Assembly (NCBI RefSeq): GCF_002356355.1 | Contig: NZ_AP018052.1 | Span: forward strand, 1,364,001 to 1,428,000 | Length of the DNA stretch: 64,000 nucleotides | Direction of reading: 5' to 3' | Source of the DNA: Thiohalobacter thiocyanaticus | Lineage (GTDB): Bacteria; Pseudomonadota; Gammaproteobacteria; Thiohalobacterales; Thiohalobacteraceae | In this document: piece after piece, positions 33,943 to 43,313 of the stretch | Numbering within the stretch: position 1 is the first letter of the stretch | How the letters are laid out: each line of letters starts with the position of its first letter | Program-made: the position numbers and the translations under genes | The notes under the pieces: model-generated | Seen by the model: the letters and a program-made list of their open reading frames with translations, nothing else | The model's database searches: none | Told to the model about the DNA's origin: nothing

Positions 33943-36900
33943 TCATTTATCGCGTTCAACAACAACACCCGCCCAGTCAATGGAAATGTCGCGATCGGTT
34001 GCTTCGTACAGTTCAAGTGACAACCGTGTCAGATCATCCTCTTTGATATCGCCACCACCATTCATTTTCATGATTTCCTGGACCGCATCCTCAACACCCC
34101 AGGAAAAGAAAGTGTTTCCGGGGATTTCATATTCAGGGACGCGGCCGGTTATGTCGTTTTCCATCGCTTCTGACTTCCCATTGCGCACATTAAAAGTCAG
34201 CCACTTCAGTTTTTCTTCCTTGATATCATAGCGCAGGCTGATCTGTGACAGCTCATCCCTGAGCCGGAATTTTTTGTACATCCAGTCATTCATCCAGGAA
34301 AAGTTATCCTGGATCGCCTGTAGCCCGCCCTGAATTACATATTCGATACCCCTTTCATCCTCGATCGCAAAGCGGCACCGGTCATCTGAGAAGATAAGCG
34401 ATGTGCTGATAACTCCGCTGCTAGGCATCATGCTGGAGACGGGAAGTATCTCATCGCCTTCGCAATGCGTCTTGACGCCATCCCGGATCCGATGGCCGGG
34501 TTGGCTGTATATCTTGTTTTTATCTTTCGGATCAGAGCTGAGATGATGGTATGCCCTGTCCAGGATGATGATGTTGGGCGAATCACTTTGCGAGAGATCC
34601 AGGCGCCGATGCCTGTTCACGCGGCCCGCGGTCTGGATGATTGACCCGATACTCGACGGCTCGATCACCGCCCAGTCGAAATCATGGTCACGCCCGACCT
34701 CTTCAACAGGGGTGGCAACGACAATGAATACGATATTCCTTGTTTCGGTGGACTCAACAATGGCGCGCGTCTCTTCTGAGTTATTCCACCATGTATCACT
34801 ATCCTTCTTTCGGTTCAGGATGAGATCCAGCGACTTTTCCTTGAGCGCGCGCCGGGCGATGATTTCCTTCGAGTGATACGCCGTGACAAAGACAGTCGAG
34901 TCAGGGGCGGAATCAGCGCGTGCGCGAATATAGTTCGCCACCTTCAGGCACTGCTTGATGTTGGCAACGCGGACCAGTCCGATGGATACTCGTTTATCGC
35001 CGTGCGCTGAATGGTTGCATGAATGCAGGTAATGCGCGCACTTGACGGATTTATTCAGGAAATCCTCCTGGTTGATGACGCCTTCTATCCTGAATCGCTT
35101 TGTGATGCGATCAGCACTGGATGCGTTATCATGCGCGAAGACCCGATATTCATCCGCATCGTGAATAATGGCCGGCGCAACCCGGTCGGCGATCGCAAAG
35201 ATATTGCCGGTCGTGTCATCCGCATTTTTCCGGTTCAGTTTGGCGTGAATCCGCAGACCCTGCCGCCATACACTGATGAGTGCTTTTGCGAGGATCGGCG
35301 GCAATGTTGCACTGGAGACAATAATATTGCGACCGAAGATGGCAGAGGTATGCACGACCCGGAGAACCGCCATGAGCGCCTTCGGATCGTAGGAATCGAT
35401 CTCATCCAGGATCAGGTCGCTGGACACGATTCGGGTCAGCGCCTTCGCATGGATGCCCTGGCGCCCCGGCTCGCCGGCGGCAATGATCTGGTCCATGGTG
35501 CAGACCAGCGTGGGCGCCGCGATGAGTTTCCCGGTTTTCTCATTTTTGACGATTTCAGCGACGGTGCCGGGTATGCGGCCCTGCCAGGCGACATTGTATT
35601 CGACATCCATCGCCCCATCTTCCGCATCTTCTTTTTCCCGGTTCTGGGGGTCGCTCCAGCCCTCATCATCATCGGATGCCCATTTTGTATCGTGGAGCTT
35701 GACGGTTGTCTCGTCCCCGACAATGCAGGCCAGAGCCTCATCACTCAGGCCGAGCTCATGCTTATAGGCGTCGCGCGTCTGCAGCGTCAGCGTTCTGAGG
35801 TTGAAGGCGGAGGTGACGCGGAAAGGGTGGCGTTCATCCCTTGCGGCCTCGGCGAATTTCATGTTCGCCCGGGTCTTGCCGGCGCCGGTATTGGCGATAT
35901 TGAAAATCAGCGAGGGTTGATCTGAATTTTCCCGGATGAAGGCGGCTGCGGTGTCCTGCCACTTGAAGCGCTTGTTATCCGTGCCCTGCGATAGCGTCTC
36001 GATATCGTTATGCTGGATCCCGGGGAGTTCATAGCCGGAGAACACAGCGGCGTACCTGCCGGCGGTTTCGCCGACATTTTCAAGATGCCAGACCAGATTC
36101 TGGTTCAGAACGGATTTCGTCTTGCCTGCGGGCCGGTACGAGTTGGCGTGGAAAATGGCCTTCTTGTCGGGATTTTCCTGAGACGAAACCTCGTGATCGG
36201 CCAGAATAAGGGCGGCCCGGGCAATCAGCGCCAACCCGTGCCAGTATTCCGGGTCATTGTCGGGTGTCGCCTCCTGCAGCTCCCCGAGTATTCGTTCAAC
36301 ATTATTAAAGATTTCGGTCTTGCTGAATGCTTCTGTGATCGAGGCGCCTTCTTTTACCTGGTACTGCGCTACCGAATGCGCTGATCCGTCCGCATATTTC
36401 TTTTTGTCGACATGGTTATAAGCTCCGTGGGATTCCGGTGGGGCATCGTGATCTGTCGAGGCAGAGGAAAACAGCCTGTGGTGTGATACTACGCAGAATT
36501 TGAGCGCATCCTGGCATGTTACGAGATGCCGAAAAGGCGGTACGACCATCGCATCTTTTGACTTCCGTCCGCCTGACATGGGGTTCAGCGCATTGAAGCC
36601 GGCCTCCAGCGCGTCAGGGGACAGACCATGCGTCAGCATGTAGGTGAGCATCCGCTCTGACAGCCATTCATGACGGACAGGATCCTTTTGGCTGGATTCA
36701 GGGGGGGCGCCTTTTTTCTTGCCGGGTACGAGCTTGCTCTGAAACTTCAGCGGGATCTTGCCGAAATCGTGGCAATATCCGGCGGTCTTTGCCAGCTTCG
36801 AGGCGAGTCGGATGTAGTAAGGGATATAAGGCGGTTTCTGGTGGGTTTCCATCGCGTATCGCCCATTACTGTCGTAGTCATTGCGATTGCCCACGACCCA

Positions 36901-37119
36901 GGCCAACTTCATCCCATGCGTGAAATCGTTGATATAGCAGGCAATCGACATGTTTTTGGTGGCTTTATTTTTCAGTGCATTCTGGATTTCTTCGAGGGCT
37001 TCCCGTGTAATCGGGGTCTCCCAGGTTTGCGCCCCGATCCGGGTTGCATACCGATCCAGAACCGACCGCGTTCTCTTCAGCGCGCTGCCTTCACTGTTGG
37101 AGATAAACAGAGCGTGCAT
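33943..37119 (-). CDS. cas3f: Type I-F Cas2-Cas3 fusion helicase-nuclease
   Basis: A 1058-residue protein with the I-F Cas2/3 layout. A Cas2-like N-terminus (MHALFISNSEGSALKRTRSV, then TWETPITREALEEIQ) occupies about residues 1-90. An HD nuclease follows, with CHDFGKIP at 116-123 and SHHRLFS at 212-218. A superfamily 2 helicase has Walker A ANTGAGKT (409-416), DEID box ILDEIDSYDP, SSATLPP and a motif VI QTAGRVNRHR. It is recruited by the Csy complex to unwind and degrade target DNA, and its Cas2 part works with Cas1 in spacer acquisition. It follows the WYL gene by 4 bases and is divergent from the other cas genes. Confidence 0.93.
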   Translation of the reverse strand: MHALFISNSEGSALKRTRSVLDRYATRIGAQTWETPITREALEEIQNALKNKATKNMSIACYINDFTHGMKLAWVVGNRNDYDSNGRYAMETHQKPPYIPYYIRLASKLAKTAGYCHDFGKIPLKFQSKLVPGKKKGAPPESSQKDPVRHEWLSERMLTYMLTHGLSPDALEAGFNALNPMSGGRKSKDAMVVPPFRHLVTCQDALKFCVVSHHRLFSSASTDHDAPPESHGAYNHVDKKKYADGSAHSVAQYQVKEGASITEAFSKTEIFNNVERILGELQEATPDNDPEYWHGLALIARAALILADHEVSSQENPDKKAIFHANSYRPAGKTKSVLNQNLVWHLENVGETAGRYAAVFSGYELPGIQHNDIETLSQGTDNKRFKWQDTAAAFIRENSDQPSLIFNIANTGAGKTRANMKFAEAARDERHPFRVTSAFNLRTLTLQTRDAYKHELGLSDEALACIVGDETTVKLHDTKWASDDDEGWSDPQNREKEDAEDGAMDVEYNVAWQGRIPGTVAEIVKNEKTGKLIAAPTLVCTMDQIIAAGEPGRQGIHAKALTRIVSSDLILDEIDSYDPKALMAVLRVVHTSAIFGRNIIVSSATLPPILAKALISVWRQGLRIHAKLNRKNADDTTGNIFAIADRVAPAIIHDADEYRVFAHDNASSADRITKRFRIEGVINQEDFLNKSVKCAHYLHSCNHSAHGDKRVSIGLVRVANIKQCLKVANYIRARADSAPDSTVFVTAYHSKEIIARRALKEKSLDLILNRKKDSDTWWNNSEETRAIVESTETRNIVFIVVATPVEEVGRDHDFDWAVIEPSSIGSIIQTAGRVNRHRRLDLSQSDSPNIIILDRAYHHLSSDPKDKNKIYSQPGHRIRDGVKTHCEGDEILPVSSMMPSSGVISTSLIFSDDRCRFAIEDERGIEYVIQGGLQAIQDNFSWMNDWMYKKFRLRDELSQISLRYDIKEEKLKWLTFNVRNGKSEAMENDITGRVPEYEIPGNTFFSWGVEDAVQEIMKMNGGGDIKEDDLTRLSLELYEATDRDISIDWAGVVVERDK

Positions 37120-37123
37120 ATTT

Positions 37124-37957
37124 TCAGTCCTTCCGAGTCTCGAGCTTTCTGATGCCTGTCACGGGCGGCCACACAATTTCTGAGGAGGGTTCAGCGTCAC
37201 CGTACAGCCGCATGAACTCGTAAACATCGCGATCTGAAATTTGAAGATTGGTCCCGGTGATACCCAGTTCCTGTTTGATTGCGATTCTCTGGTCAGGGGT
37301 CAGATTGTCATTGAGATCGACTTTGTAAACGCCGCCTTTGTAATCCAGTGGGCGTTCATGCAACTGCTGAACACGACCAGATTGCCCCCGTGGTGGTGTG
37401 TCGTACTGGATATCCTGGATGCGCGACAGCACATAGGATTTCAGAGTTTCAGTATCATCTGAGAGGTCGAACCCCAGTAACCGCCACTGCCGTCCGGTGA
37501 ATTCCAGCGAACGCGGCACGATCCAGCGCCAGCGCGCGACTTCCCGTCGACGCAACCCAACGTAAAGGACGCGGGTGAGCTTCTGCTCGAGGATGCCGCG
37601 CATAATCATTTCCAGGCTTTCATCGTCGGGCCGGTACGCCTCTCGATACTGAAGCCTCACGGGGAGTTCTGTATTCGTGCGTATCCCGGTTTCGTGGAAG
37701 GGGGCGCCCTGCTGCAGCAAGGCAAAAATCTTCCCGGGAGCCGCTTCGGGTGGAGGGAGTACGCCGTCGCGCCATGTCACGCCCCCGCGAGCACCCCAGC
37801 GCTCCAGGTATTTGTCATATAATTTTAGTGCTTTATCAATGGCTTCTGAAGCGCGCTGGGGATTTTTCAGGTTAAACGCATCAACGAGATCCTGTCGCCG
37901 TGTATTGCCGACCCAGTATGTGCGCCGAAGGATAAACAGTATCCGATCTTCCATCAT
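37124..37957 (-). CDS. WYL-domain transcription regulator linked to cas3
   Basis: A 277-residue protein. Its N-terminal winged helix-turn-helix has RILFILRRTYWVGNTRRQDLVDAFNLKNPQRASEAID. A WYL-type middle domain follows (LTRVLYVGLRRREVARWRWIVPRSLEFTGRQWRLLGFDL), ending in a WCX-like part. Related WYL proteins (BrxR, CapW) repress defence operons until a nucleic-acid or nucleotide ligand appears. It is the first gene of the WYL-cas3 operon. A strong promoter and an inverted repeat lie immediately upstream, between it and cas8f, so it could control both directions. Confidence 0.85.
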   Translation of the reverse strand: MMEDRILFILRRTYWVGNTRRQDLVDAFNLKNPQRASEAIDKALKLYDKYLERWGARGGVTWRDGVLPPPEAAPGKIFALLQQGAPFHETGIRTNTELPVRLQYREAYRPDDESLEMIMRGILEQKLTRVLYVGLRRREVARWRWIVPRSLEFTGRQWRLLGFDLSDDTETLKSYVLSRIQDIQYDTPPRGQSGRVQQLHERPLDYKGGVYKVDLNDNLTPDQRIAIKQELGITGTNLQISDRDVYEFMRLYGDAEPSSEIVWPPVTGIRKLETRKD

Positions 37958-37980
37958 TATGTCTCAAAAAACGCCGATTA

Positions 37981-38024
37981 ATAGGATTAAGATGTATTAT
38001 ACAATTCAATAAGTCCTATGTCTA
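37981..38024 (-). promoter_or_regulatory. Promoter and inverted repeat between WYL-cas3 and cas8f
   Basis: On the minus strand TAGACA (38019-38024) and TATAAT (37996-38001) are separated by 17 bases, a near-ideal sigma-70 promoter for WYL-cas3. An imperfect inverted repeat, ATAGGATTAA (37981-37990) with TAAGTCCTAT (38010-38019), brackets it and could bind the WYL protein. Confidence 0.65.
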
Positions 38025-38102
38025 GGCGTAACAAGGTATTTACTTTCTCTCCGATGGGGCGTTATCGTATACATCATCCTGAAGCAGATATGGGTATGTG
38101 GC

Positions 38103-39524
38103 ATGAACTCGAACCAGCAAGATCTATCCTCTGAAGCCGAGCCGGCGCTCCTGCGCCAGGCGCGAGAGCTCCCATTTTCGGCCGACGCTAAGCCGACCGA
38201 CCGTGACAAGCTGATCGGGGCGGCAGCCGTCACCTGTCTCAGGGCGCGCAAGATCAAGGCCCCGACCCCGAATTCGAAGAATATCGGGCAACTGATCGAG
38301 AAGGTCGTGTCGGCCGAGTGCCCGATGGATGAATTTCTGCGCACCGCGGCCATCGAGTTGGTGTTCCGGGATCATGCAGGGCTATTTGCCTGGCCGCGGA
38401 TATTCAACAGCAATACGCGGGCCCTGAAGCAGAGGTTGCTTGCCTCGGAGGAGGATATCCTGACTGTCGACGGGATGTCCCGGGAGATTGACCGCTACTG
38501 TCGGGCGACAGCACCCGACCCGGCGCATCCTCGGCTATGCCACTTCAACGGGAAGATTACCAATTCCAATGCTGGCGGTTTCGTCTACGTTTCGCCTGAA
38601 CGGAAATCAAATCTTCCCTATCTGTTTACTCCAAGCATCCAGAACGACATCCCTGTGCCGCCCGATCTTATGGGTAATGGTGCGAATACGATCATCAAGA
38701 TCATGCAGGACCCAGAGGTTCGCGACCAGTATACGGACGAGCAGGTCGAGTACGTCGAAAAACTCCGATCCCAGCATCCGACAGGTGATTTCGGAATGGA
38801 ATCGATCGACCCGCGGATGCGTCAAATCGTGCTCCCCTCGACTGAGGGCGGGTATGTCAACCTGATCCCGATGGGAAGCGCCGGCGTCGCCGCCTATATC
38901 ATCGATAAGTATTATTCGATGGAGCAGAAAGCCAGGCTTAACGCGGGCCGTGCAGCCAACCAGATCGGCGGCGCAAACGTCCAGAACGTTTCGTCGCACA
39001 TCCAGATCAGCACATCACTCATTTTCCCACCGCCGATGAATTCCTCGCGCGGCGCGCAAACGGCCTATCGCATTTATTACCGTGGGTTTATCCCGATTAT
39101 TTCAAGGGATCTTCTGAATACGTATGCCAGGAATATCGGCAGCGGCGGCCATTACAAGACGGATCGGGTGACGGGGAAATCCATCGAGATCCATCTCAAA
39201 TCCGGACTCGCCCCGATCATCAACGATGTATTCAGGCAGCTGAAACGTGCGATGGAAGCGTGCGTCGAGCACAAGCACGCCCTGGACAAGCTTGATGATG
39301 GCAATGGGTTCAAGGGGCACAAGGCATTGGATCGCGCCATCATCGAAGGCTATGTCCCACAGGAGCACGCCAATAATATGGCGGCACGGATCGTGAAGAC
39401 CCTTGAGCGGATGACCGTGGGCGCATCGTCTAACCATATTCCGATCAATGATGTGACCGCCGAGATTATTGAGCGGTCGGTCAAAATGATCGGAGAACGA
39501 AAACTCAAGTGGGGTGCAGCATAA
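38103..39524 (+). CDS. cas8f: Cas8f (Csy1)-like large subunit, divergent
   Basis: A 473-residue protein in the csy1 position. A segment GGANVQNVSSHIQIS followed by LIFPPPMNSSRG parallels the GGTKPQNIS...LLPSLPP block of Pseudomonas Csy1. The rest is hard to align by eye. The subunit recognises the PAM and crRNA 5' handle and nucleates the surveillance complex. Its stop overlaps the cas5f start (TAATG). It is divergent from WYL-cas3. The assignment comes from position plus one conserved block, so sequence divergence from standard Cas8f is notable. Confidence 0.72.
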   Translation: MNSNQQDLSSEAEPALLRQARELPFSADAKPTDRDKLIGAAAVTCLRARKIKAPTPNSKNIGQLIEKVVSAECPMDEFLRTAAIELVFRDHAGLFAWPRIFNSNTRALKQRLLASEEDILTVDGMSREIDRYCRATAPDPAHPRLCHFNGKITNSNAGGFVYVSPERKSNLPYLFTPSIQNDIPVPPDLMGNGANTIIKIMQDPEVRDQYTDEQVEYVEKLRSQHPTGDFGMESIDPRMRQIVLPSTEGGYVNLIPMGSAGVAAYIIDKYYSMEQKARLNAGRAANQIGGANVQNVSSHIQISTSLIFPPPMNSSRGAQTAYRIYYRGFIPIISRDLLNTYARNIGSGGHYKTDRVTGKSIEIHLKSGLAPIINDVFRQLKRAMEACVEHKHALDKLDDGNGFKGHKALDRAIIEGYVPQEHANNMAARIVKTLERMTVGASSNHIPINDVTAEIIERSVKMIGERKLKWGAA

Positions 39525-40519
39525 TGTATGTCGTAATCGATAATATGAGTGTTCGGGGATTTCAGGCGATGCAGACTCCCACTATTGTCTCTCCGGCGCC
39601 TGTGTTTGCCACCTACATGTTCAGCCATGCGCTGATTGAGAGGATGAACGGCAAACTTGAATACGGGTTCAAGTTGCATGGGGTCTCGATGATCCTGCAT
39701 GAGGCTCGCATGGACACGGATGCGATACCGAGCGTGAGCAAAGGCGGTGGCGCATACGTCAATGAACATGTTGTTTCGAAACGGGGCGCCTGCGGGTATT
39801 GCATTGGAGGCAAGAATGTCGGCAGCGATATGGGTGGCGACTATTCGAGCCGAAGCGTCTCCCCCTTCTCCGTCGCGTCCCAGCCGTCGGTGACGGCTTC
39901 ATGCGTCGTCTCCCTTATCCTGAAGGTTTCCGGGTTCGACAGCGAAGAGGCGGAAGAATTGGTTCGCACCATGCGTTTTGCGGGCGGATCAATCGATGAC
40001 ATCGGCGGCATCCGGATCTATGAGAACGACTTGCCCAGCCGCCTCCCGCCGGGGCGCTTCTTCATGGATGCCAGAGATAAGGTGGAATCCCGTCTGAAAA
40101 CGGGGGCGAATATTGTCGAAGCCATGTTCTCCCGGGACAACGCCATTACCGAGGAGGTGGCCGGGGATGGGGCCACCGAGATGGGGTCGCCCGCCGAAGC
40201 GTCAGTCTCCGGGAATAATGACGTTGAGGTTGAAGCGGAAGATCTGGAGGAATCCGGGGACTCAGCTACCCGCTTAGGGTACGTGCAATACATGCCGGCC
40301 ACTCTCGGCTACGCGTTACTGGGCGATCTGAAGCCGCGGGAGGGGGCGCGTCTCGGGCCCGATGGTGAGCAAATTCCGGCGGCTCCGGCGGAAGCGATGG
40401 TCGGCCTGGTCGGCCTGGAGAATGTTTACGAGGTCATGAATTCCGACCGCAACATCTTTTGGGAATTCAATTGGGACAATGATGGCGATATTCCATATTG
40501 CGTCATTCAGCAGCAGTAA
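39524..40519 (+). CDS. cas5f: Cas5f (Csy2)-like subunit
   Basis: A 331-residue protein. The segment RTMRFAGGSIDDIGG parallels MRLAGGSILPW in Csy2, and the N-terminus (MYVVIDNMSVRGFQAMQTP) has the RAMP beta-alpha start. Csy2 caps the 5' end of the crRNA with Csy1. The C-terminal part has an acidic, low-complexity insert (EVEVEAEDLEES at about residues 236-247) before LGYVQYMPATLGYALLG. It is translationally coupled to cas8f. Length agrees with Csy2 (about 327 in Pseudomonas). Confidence 0.78.
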   Translation: MYVVIDNMSVRGFQAMQTPTIVSPAPVFATYMFSHALIERMNGKLEYGFKLHGVSMILHEARMDTDAIPSVSKGGGAYVNEHVVSKRGACGYCIGGKNVGSDMGGDYSSRSVSPFSVASQPSVTASCVVSLILKVSGFDSEEAEELVRTMRFAGGSIDDIGGIRIYENDLPSRLPPGRFFMDARDKVESRLKTGANIVEAMFSRDNAITEEVAGDGATEMGSPAEASVSGNNDVEVEAEDLEESGDSATRLGYVQYMPATLGYALLGDLKPREGARLGPDGEQIPAAPAEAMVGLVGLENVYEVMNSDRNIFWEFNWDNDGDIPYCVIQQQ

Positions 40520-40548
40520 TCACTTTAATTTTGTAAGGAGTATGAATC

Positions 40549-41685
40549 ATGGCGAAGAAGAAAGCAGTTGTGAATGCACCCTCGGTCGTGGCCCTGCAGA
40601 GGTTACTGAATATCACCGATGGCATGATGTTCAGCCTGGTGCCTGATAATGAAGCGGTCGAGGGAGAAGAGTATGAATATGTCCCCGTTCCAGTCGTTCG
40701 CCACGGCATCCGTGGGATCCTGGGCACGCAGGAGGCGCATACGAAGGCGGGTGACAGCGTCTCGAACATCCAGATCACGGAGTCCGCGAAACTGGATAAG
40801 CACGCCGCCGGGCTGGCGATCAAATTCTCGATTCGACCCGCCGAGCTGCGGGACTCGGTCTTTTCCTGCAACGACAGTGACTATATCAAATCGGTCCGCG
40901 GCAATGGCGAGTCCGGTCTGGTCGACTATCTGGAAGACAGCGAGACTCTGCGCGAAGTCTGCCGCCGGTATGCCCGCAATATTCTGAATGGCCGCTGGAT
41001 GTGGCGTAACCGCGTGTACGGCAAGCCGACCATCAAGGTGGCGTTCGCTGACAAGGCGATCAGCGCCGAGGCGACCTCCACGAAGCATTTCGACGACTAT
41101 ACCGAGAGTGAGCGCGAGCTGGGTGATTACCTGATGAAGTGCCTTTCCGGCAGTATTTCGGGCGATCGCGCCATCACTGTCGAAGGTCGCATCATGGGTA
41201 GCGGTATGGGCTTGATGGAAGTCTATCCCTCGCAGAACTATACCCAGGGCAAACCCAAGGGGTTCGGTCGTCCGCTGTACAAGATCGATGCCCTGGATCC
41301 GCAGCACCTCCGGCGCCTGACCCGCGGCAAGAGCGATGACGAAGTCCGAGGCTTTGCCGACACTGTGGTCATGGGGGTTGCCGCATTGCGCGACCAGAAG
41401 ATCGGCAACGCGATTCGCACCATCGATACCTGGTATGCCGAGGATCCCGAGTATCCGATCTCCATCGAGCCCAACGGCGCCAGCCTATCCGACGGCGATT
41501 TTCACCGCAAGCCCGGTTCCGGCGCCAGCGCCTACGACCTTCTGAGCTATACCGGCATCAAGGATATGACGCTGAAGGCCCAGGAAAAGAAGGACGCCTT
41601 CGATCCCGAGCTGGCCTACCTGATCGGGATCATGGTCCGGGGCGGTGTTTACGGTGAGAGCGGCAAGGAAAAGGAGGGTGAGTGA
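40549..41685 (+). CDS. cas7f: Cas7f (Csy3) backbone subunit
   Basis: A 378-residue protein with strong Csy3 signatures: RRYARNILNGRWMWRNRV, QKIGNAIRTIDTWYAEDP and LIGIMVRGGVYGES near the end. Six copies of Csy3 line the crRNA spacer and hold the target strand. AAGGAG lies just before the start. Its stop overlaps the cas6f start. This is the clearest type I-F marker in the locus. Confidence 0.93.
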   Translation: MAKKKAVVNAPSVVALQRLLNITDGMMFSLVPDNEAVEGEEYEYVPVPVVRHGIRGILGTQEAHTKAGDSVSNIQITESAKLDKHAAGLAIKFSIRPAELRDSVFSCNDSDYIKSVRGNGESGLVDYLEDSETLREVCRRYARNILNGRWMWRNRVYGKPTIKVAFADKAISAEATSTKHFDDYTESERELGDYLMKCLSGSISGDRAITVEGRIMGSGMGLMEVYPSQNYTQGKPKGFGRPLYKIDALDPQHLRRLTRGKSDDEVRGFADTVVMGVAALRDQKIGNAIRTIDTWYAEDPEYPISIEPNGASLSDGDFHRKPGSGASAYDLLSYTGIKDMTLKAQEKKDAFDPELAYLIGIMVRGGVYGESGKEKEGE

Positions 41686-42281
41686 TGCCGTCATTGACTC
41701 ACTACTTCGATATCGAGGCGAGAGCCGGCACTGAGGTTTCCATGCCGGTGATCATCTCGACCGTGGTGCAGCGCTTGCACTGTGCTGGGAAGGCCGGGGC
41801 GTATGCCCTTGGCTTCCCCGGCCTGAAAGGGTTCTCGCCGGGCGGCGTGGTGCGCGTATTCTCGTCGGACACAAAGCTCCTCGAGACCCTGCAGGATCAC
41901 ATCGAGCGGGATGGCGTTGACGATTTCGTCAAGATCCGGCGTATCGCCGAGGTACCGGAGGGACATGGGTATGCGGTCTTTCGCAGCATCAAGGCGAAAG
42001 CCCTGCCGTCCCGCGCCAATCGGCGGGAGAAGCGCCGCGAGAGCGGGGTAGGGCGTCATGGGGCGTACAGTGAAGAGGAGCTGGCTGCGATCGAGGAGAA
42101 ACGTGATCGCCTCAACGCCCTGCCGTACCTGCGGTTCACCAGCCTGAGCACACGTTCGCCGATCCGGGTTCACATCGAAAAGGTCGAGGTCGATTCCGCA
42201 TGCGATGGCACCCCGAACAGCTACGGCCTCGCTTCTGGTCAGCCCGGCGCTGAACGGTATTTCTCCGTGCCCGATTTCTGA
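41685..42281 (+). CDS. cas6f: Cas6f (Csy4) CRISPR RNA endonuclease
   Basis: A 198-residue RAMP nuclease that cuts the array transcript after each repeat hairpin and stays bound to it. The N-terminus HYFDIEARAGTEVSMPVIIS with VVQRLHCAGKAG carries the expected catalytic His at the Csy4 position. A basic, Arg-rich helix (RANRREKRRESGVGRHG) would grip the repeat stem, and the C-terminus has the NSYGLASGQ strand. The ATG at 41685 is preceded by AGGAGG. The repeats in this array have the matching 6-bp stem and 5-base loop. Confidence 0.9.
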   Translation: MPSLTHYFDIEARAGTEVSMPVIISTVVQRLHCAGKAGAYALGFPGLKGFSPGGVVRVFSSDTKLLETLQDHIERDGVDDFVKIRRIAEVPEGHGYAVFRSIKAKALPSRANRREKRRESGVGRHGAYSEEELAAIEEKRDRLNALPYLRFTSLSTRSPIRVHIEKVEVDSACDGTPNSYGLASGQPGAERYFSVPDF

Positions 42282-42283
42282 GT

Positions 42284-43216
42284 ATGGGGAATCAACGTCG
42301 ACCCCAGGCGGTCATGCTGTCCAAACGCGCGAACGTGTTCTATCTGGAGCACGTTCGCGTTCTGCAGAAAGATGACCGCGTCGTCTACATGACCCAGAGC
42401 TCGAACCCGGTCGAGCAGATCGTCAATATCCCGGACAAGAATACGGCGTTTATCCTGCTGGGCAAGGGTAGCTCCATTACGGATGCCGCGGTCCGCATGC
42501 TGGCAGAGTCCAATGTGATTATTGGCTTCACCGGGTCGGGTGGATCGCCCATGCATGGTATTGTAGATCCGGTATTCATCACGCCGCAGGATGAATACCG
42601 GCCCACGGAATATATGCAGAACTGGGTCAGGTTCTGGTTGGATGAAGACGCCAGGCTTTCCGCGGCCAAGGATTTTCTGAGGTACCGCATCGAGCTCAGC
42701 CAGGCGTTTTATCCGAAGATAAGCGAATTCGAACTCCCAGGCGCCTTAACGGATGACTTCAGCTTTGCCATCGACAAGTGCGCTAATGTAACTGAGCTTC
42801 TGACCGCAGAGGCTCGGTATGCAAAGCAGCTGTATGCGTTGCACGCTAACGCATCAGCAATAAAGTTTTCGCGTACCCCAGGTGAAGTGTCGGGTGACGA
42901 GAAAAACCGGAGAGCGAATTCATTTCTCGATCACGGAAATTACATTGCCTACGGGTATGCAGCCGCGGCGCTTCATGTGCTTGGGATAAACTATGCGTTC
43001 CCAGTGCTTCACGGGAAAACGCGCCGGGGCGCATTGGTATTCGATGTCGCCGACCTCGTGAAGGACTGGTTGATTATGCCAGCGGCTTTCGATGCGGCCA
43101 GGCGAAAGGTAAAAGATCAAGCATTCCGGGCCACGGTCATCGAGCGCGCCATACAGTATGAAGTCCTGGATATATTGATACCCTTTCTGAAATCGGTATC
43201 ATCGAAATATATTTGA
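42284..43216 (+). CDS. cas1: Cas1 integrase, type I-F
   Basis: A 310-residue DNA integrase that inserts new spacers at the leader end with the Cas2 domain of Cas2-3. Family marks are LSKRANVFYLEHVRVLQKDDRVVY, LGKGSSITDAAVRMLAESNV and EYRPTEYMQNWVRFW, then the metal ligands Glu in LTAEARYAKQLY, His in VLHGKTRRGALVFD and Asp in FDVADLVKD. It lies last in the cas operon, next to the leader, instead of first beside cas2-3 as in most I-F loci. Confidence 0.94.
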   Translation: MGNQRRPQAVMLSKRANVFYLEHVRVLQKDDRVVYMTQSSNPVEQIVNIPDKNTAFILLGKGSSITDAAVRMLAESNVIIGFTGSGGSPMHGIVDPVFITPQDEYRPTEYMQNWVRFWLDEDARLSAAKDFLRYRIELSQAFYPKISEFELPGALTDDFSFAIDKCANVTELLTAEARYAKQLYALHANASAIKFSRTPGEVSGDEKNRRANSFLDHGNYIAYGYAAAALHVLGINYAFPVLHGKTRRGALVFDVADLVKDWLIMPAAFDAARRKVKDQAFRATVIERAIQYEVLDILIPFLKSVSSKYI

Positions 43217-43313
43217 TATCAGTAAGTTACAGAGTTCACGCTTAACGAATCCTTGCACCGGGTTAATTCATGTAACCCGTTGATGTTATTTAAAAAGTTG
43301 GGAAAATTCTCTT
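43217..43313 (+). promoter_or_regulatory. CRISPR leader with IHF-like site
   Basis: A 97-bp AT-rich stretch between cas1 and the first repeat. It has the inverted repeat CGGGTTA/TAACCCG (43258-43278). TAACCCGTTGATG (43273-43285) matches the reverse IHF consensus YAANNNNTTGATW at all but the last position. IHF bending is known to position Cas1-Cas2-3 at I-F leaders. Confidence 0.65.

Noticed and set aside
38103-43216. A Tn7-associated I-F3 (CAST) system
   Set aside because: cas1 and an intact cas2-3 are present, and no tnsA, tnsB, tnsC or tniQ-like gene is seen.
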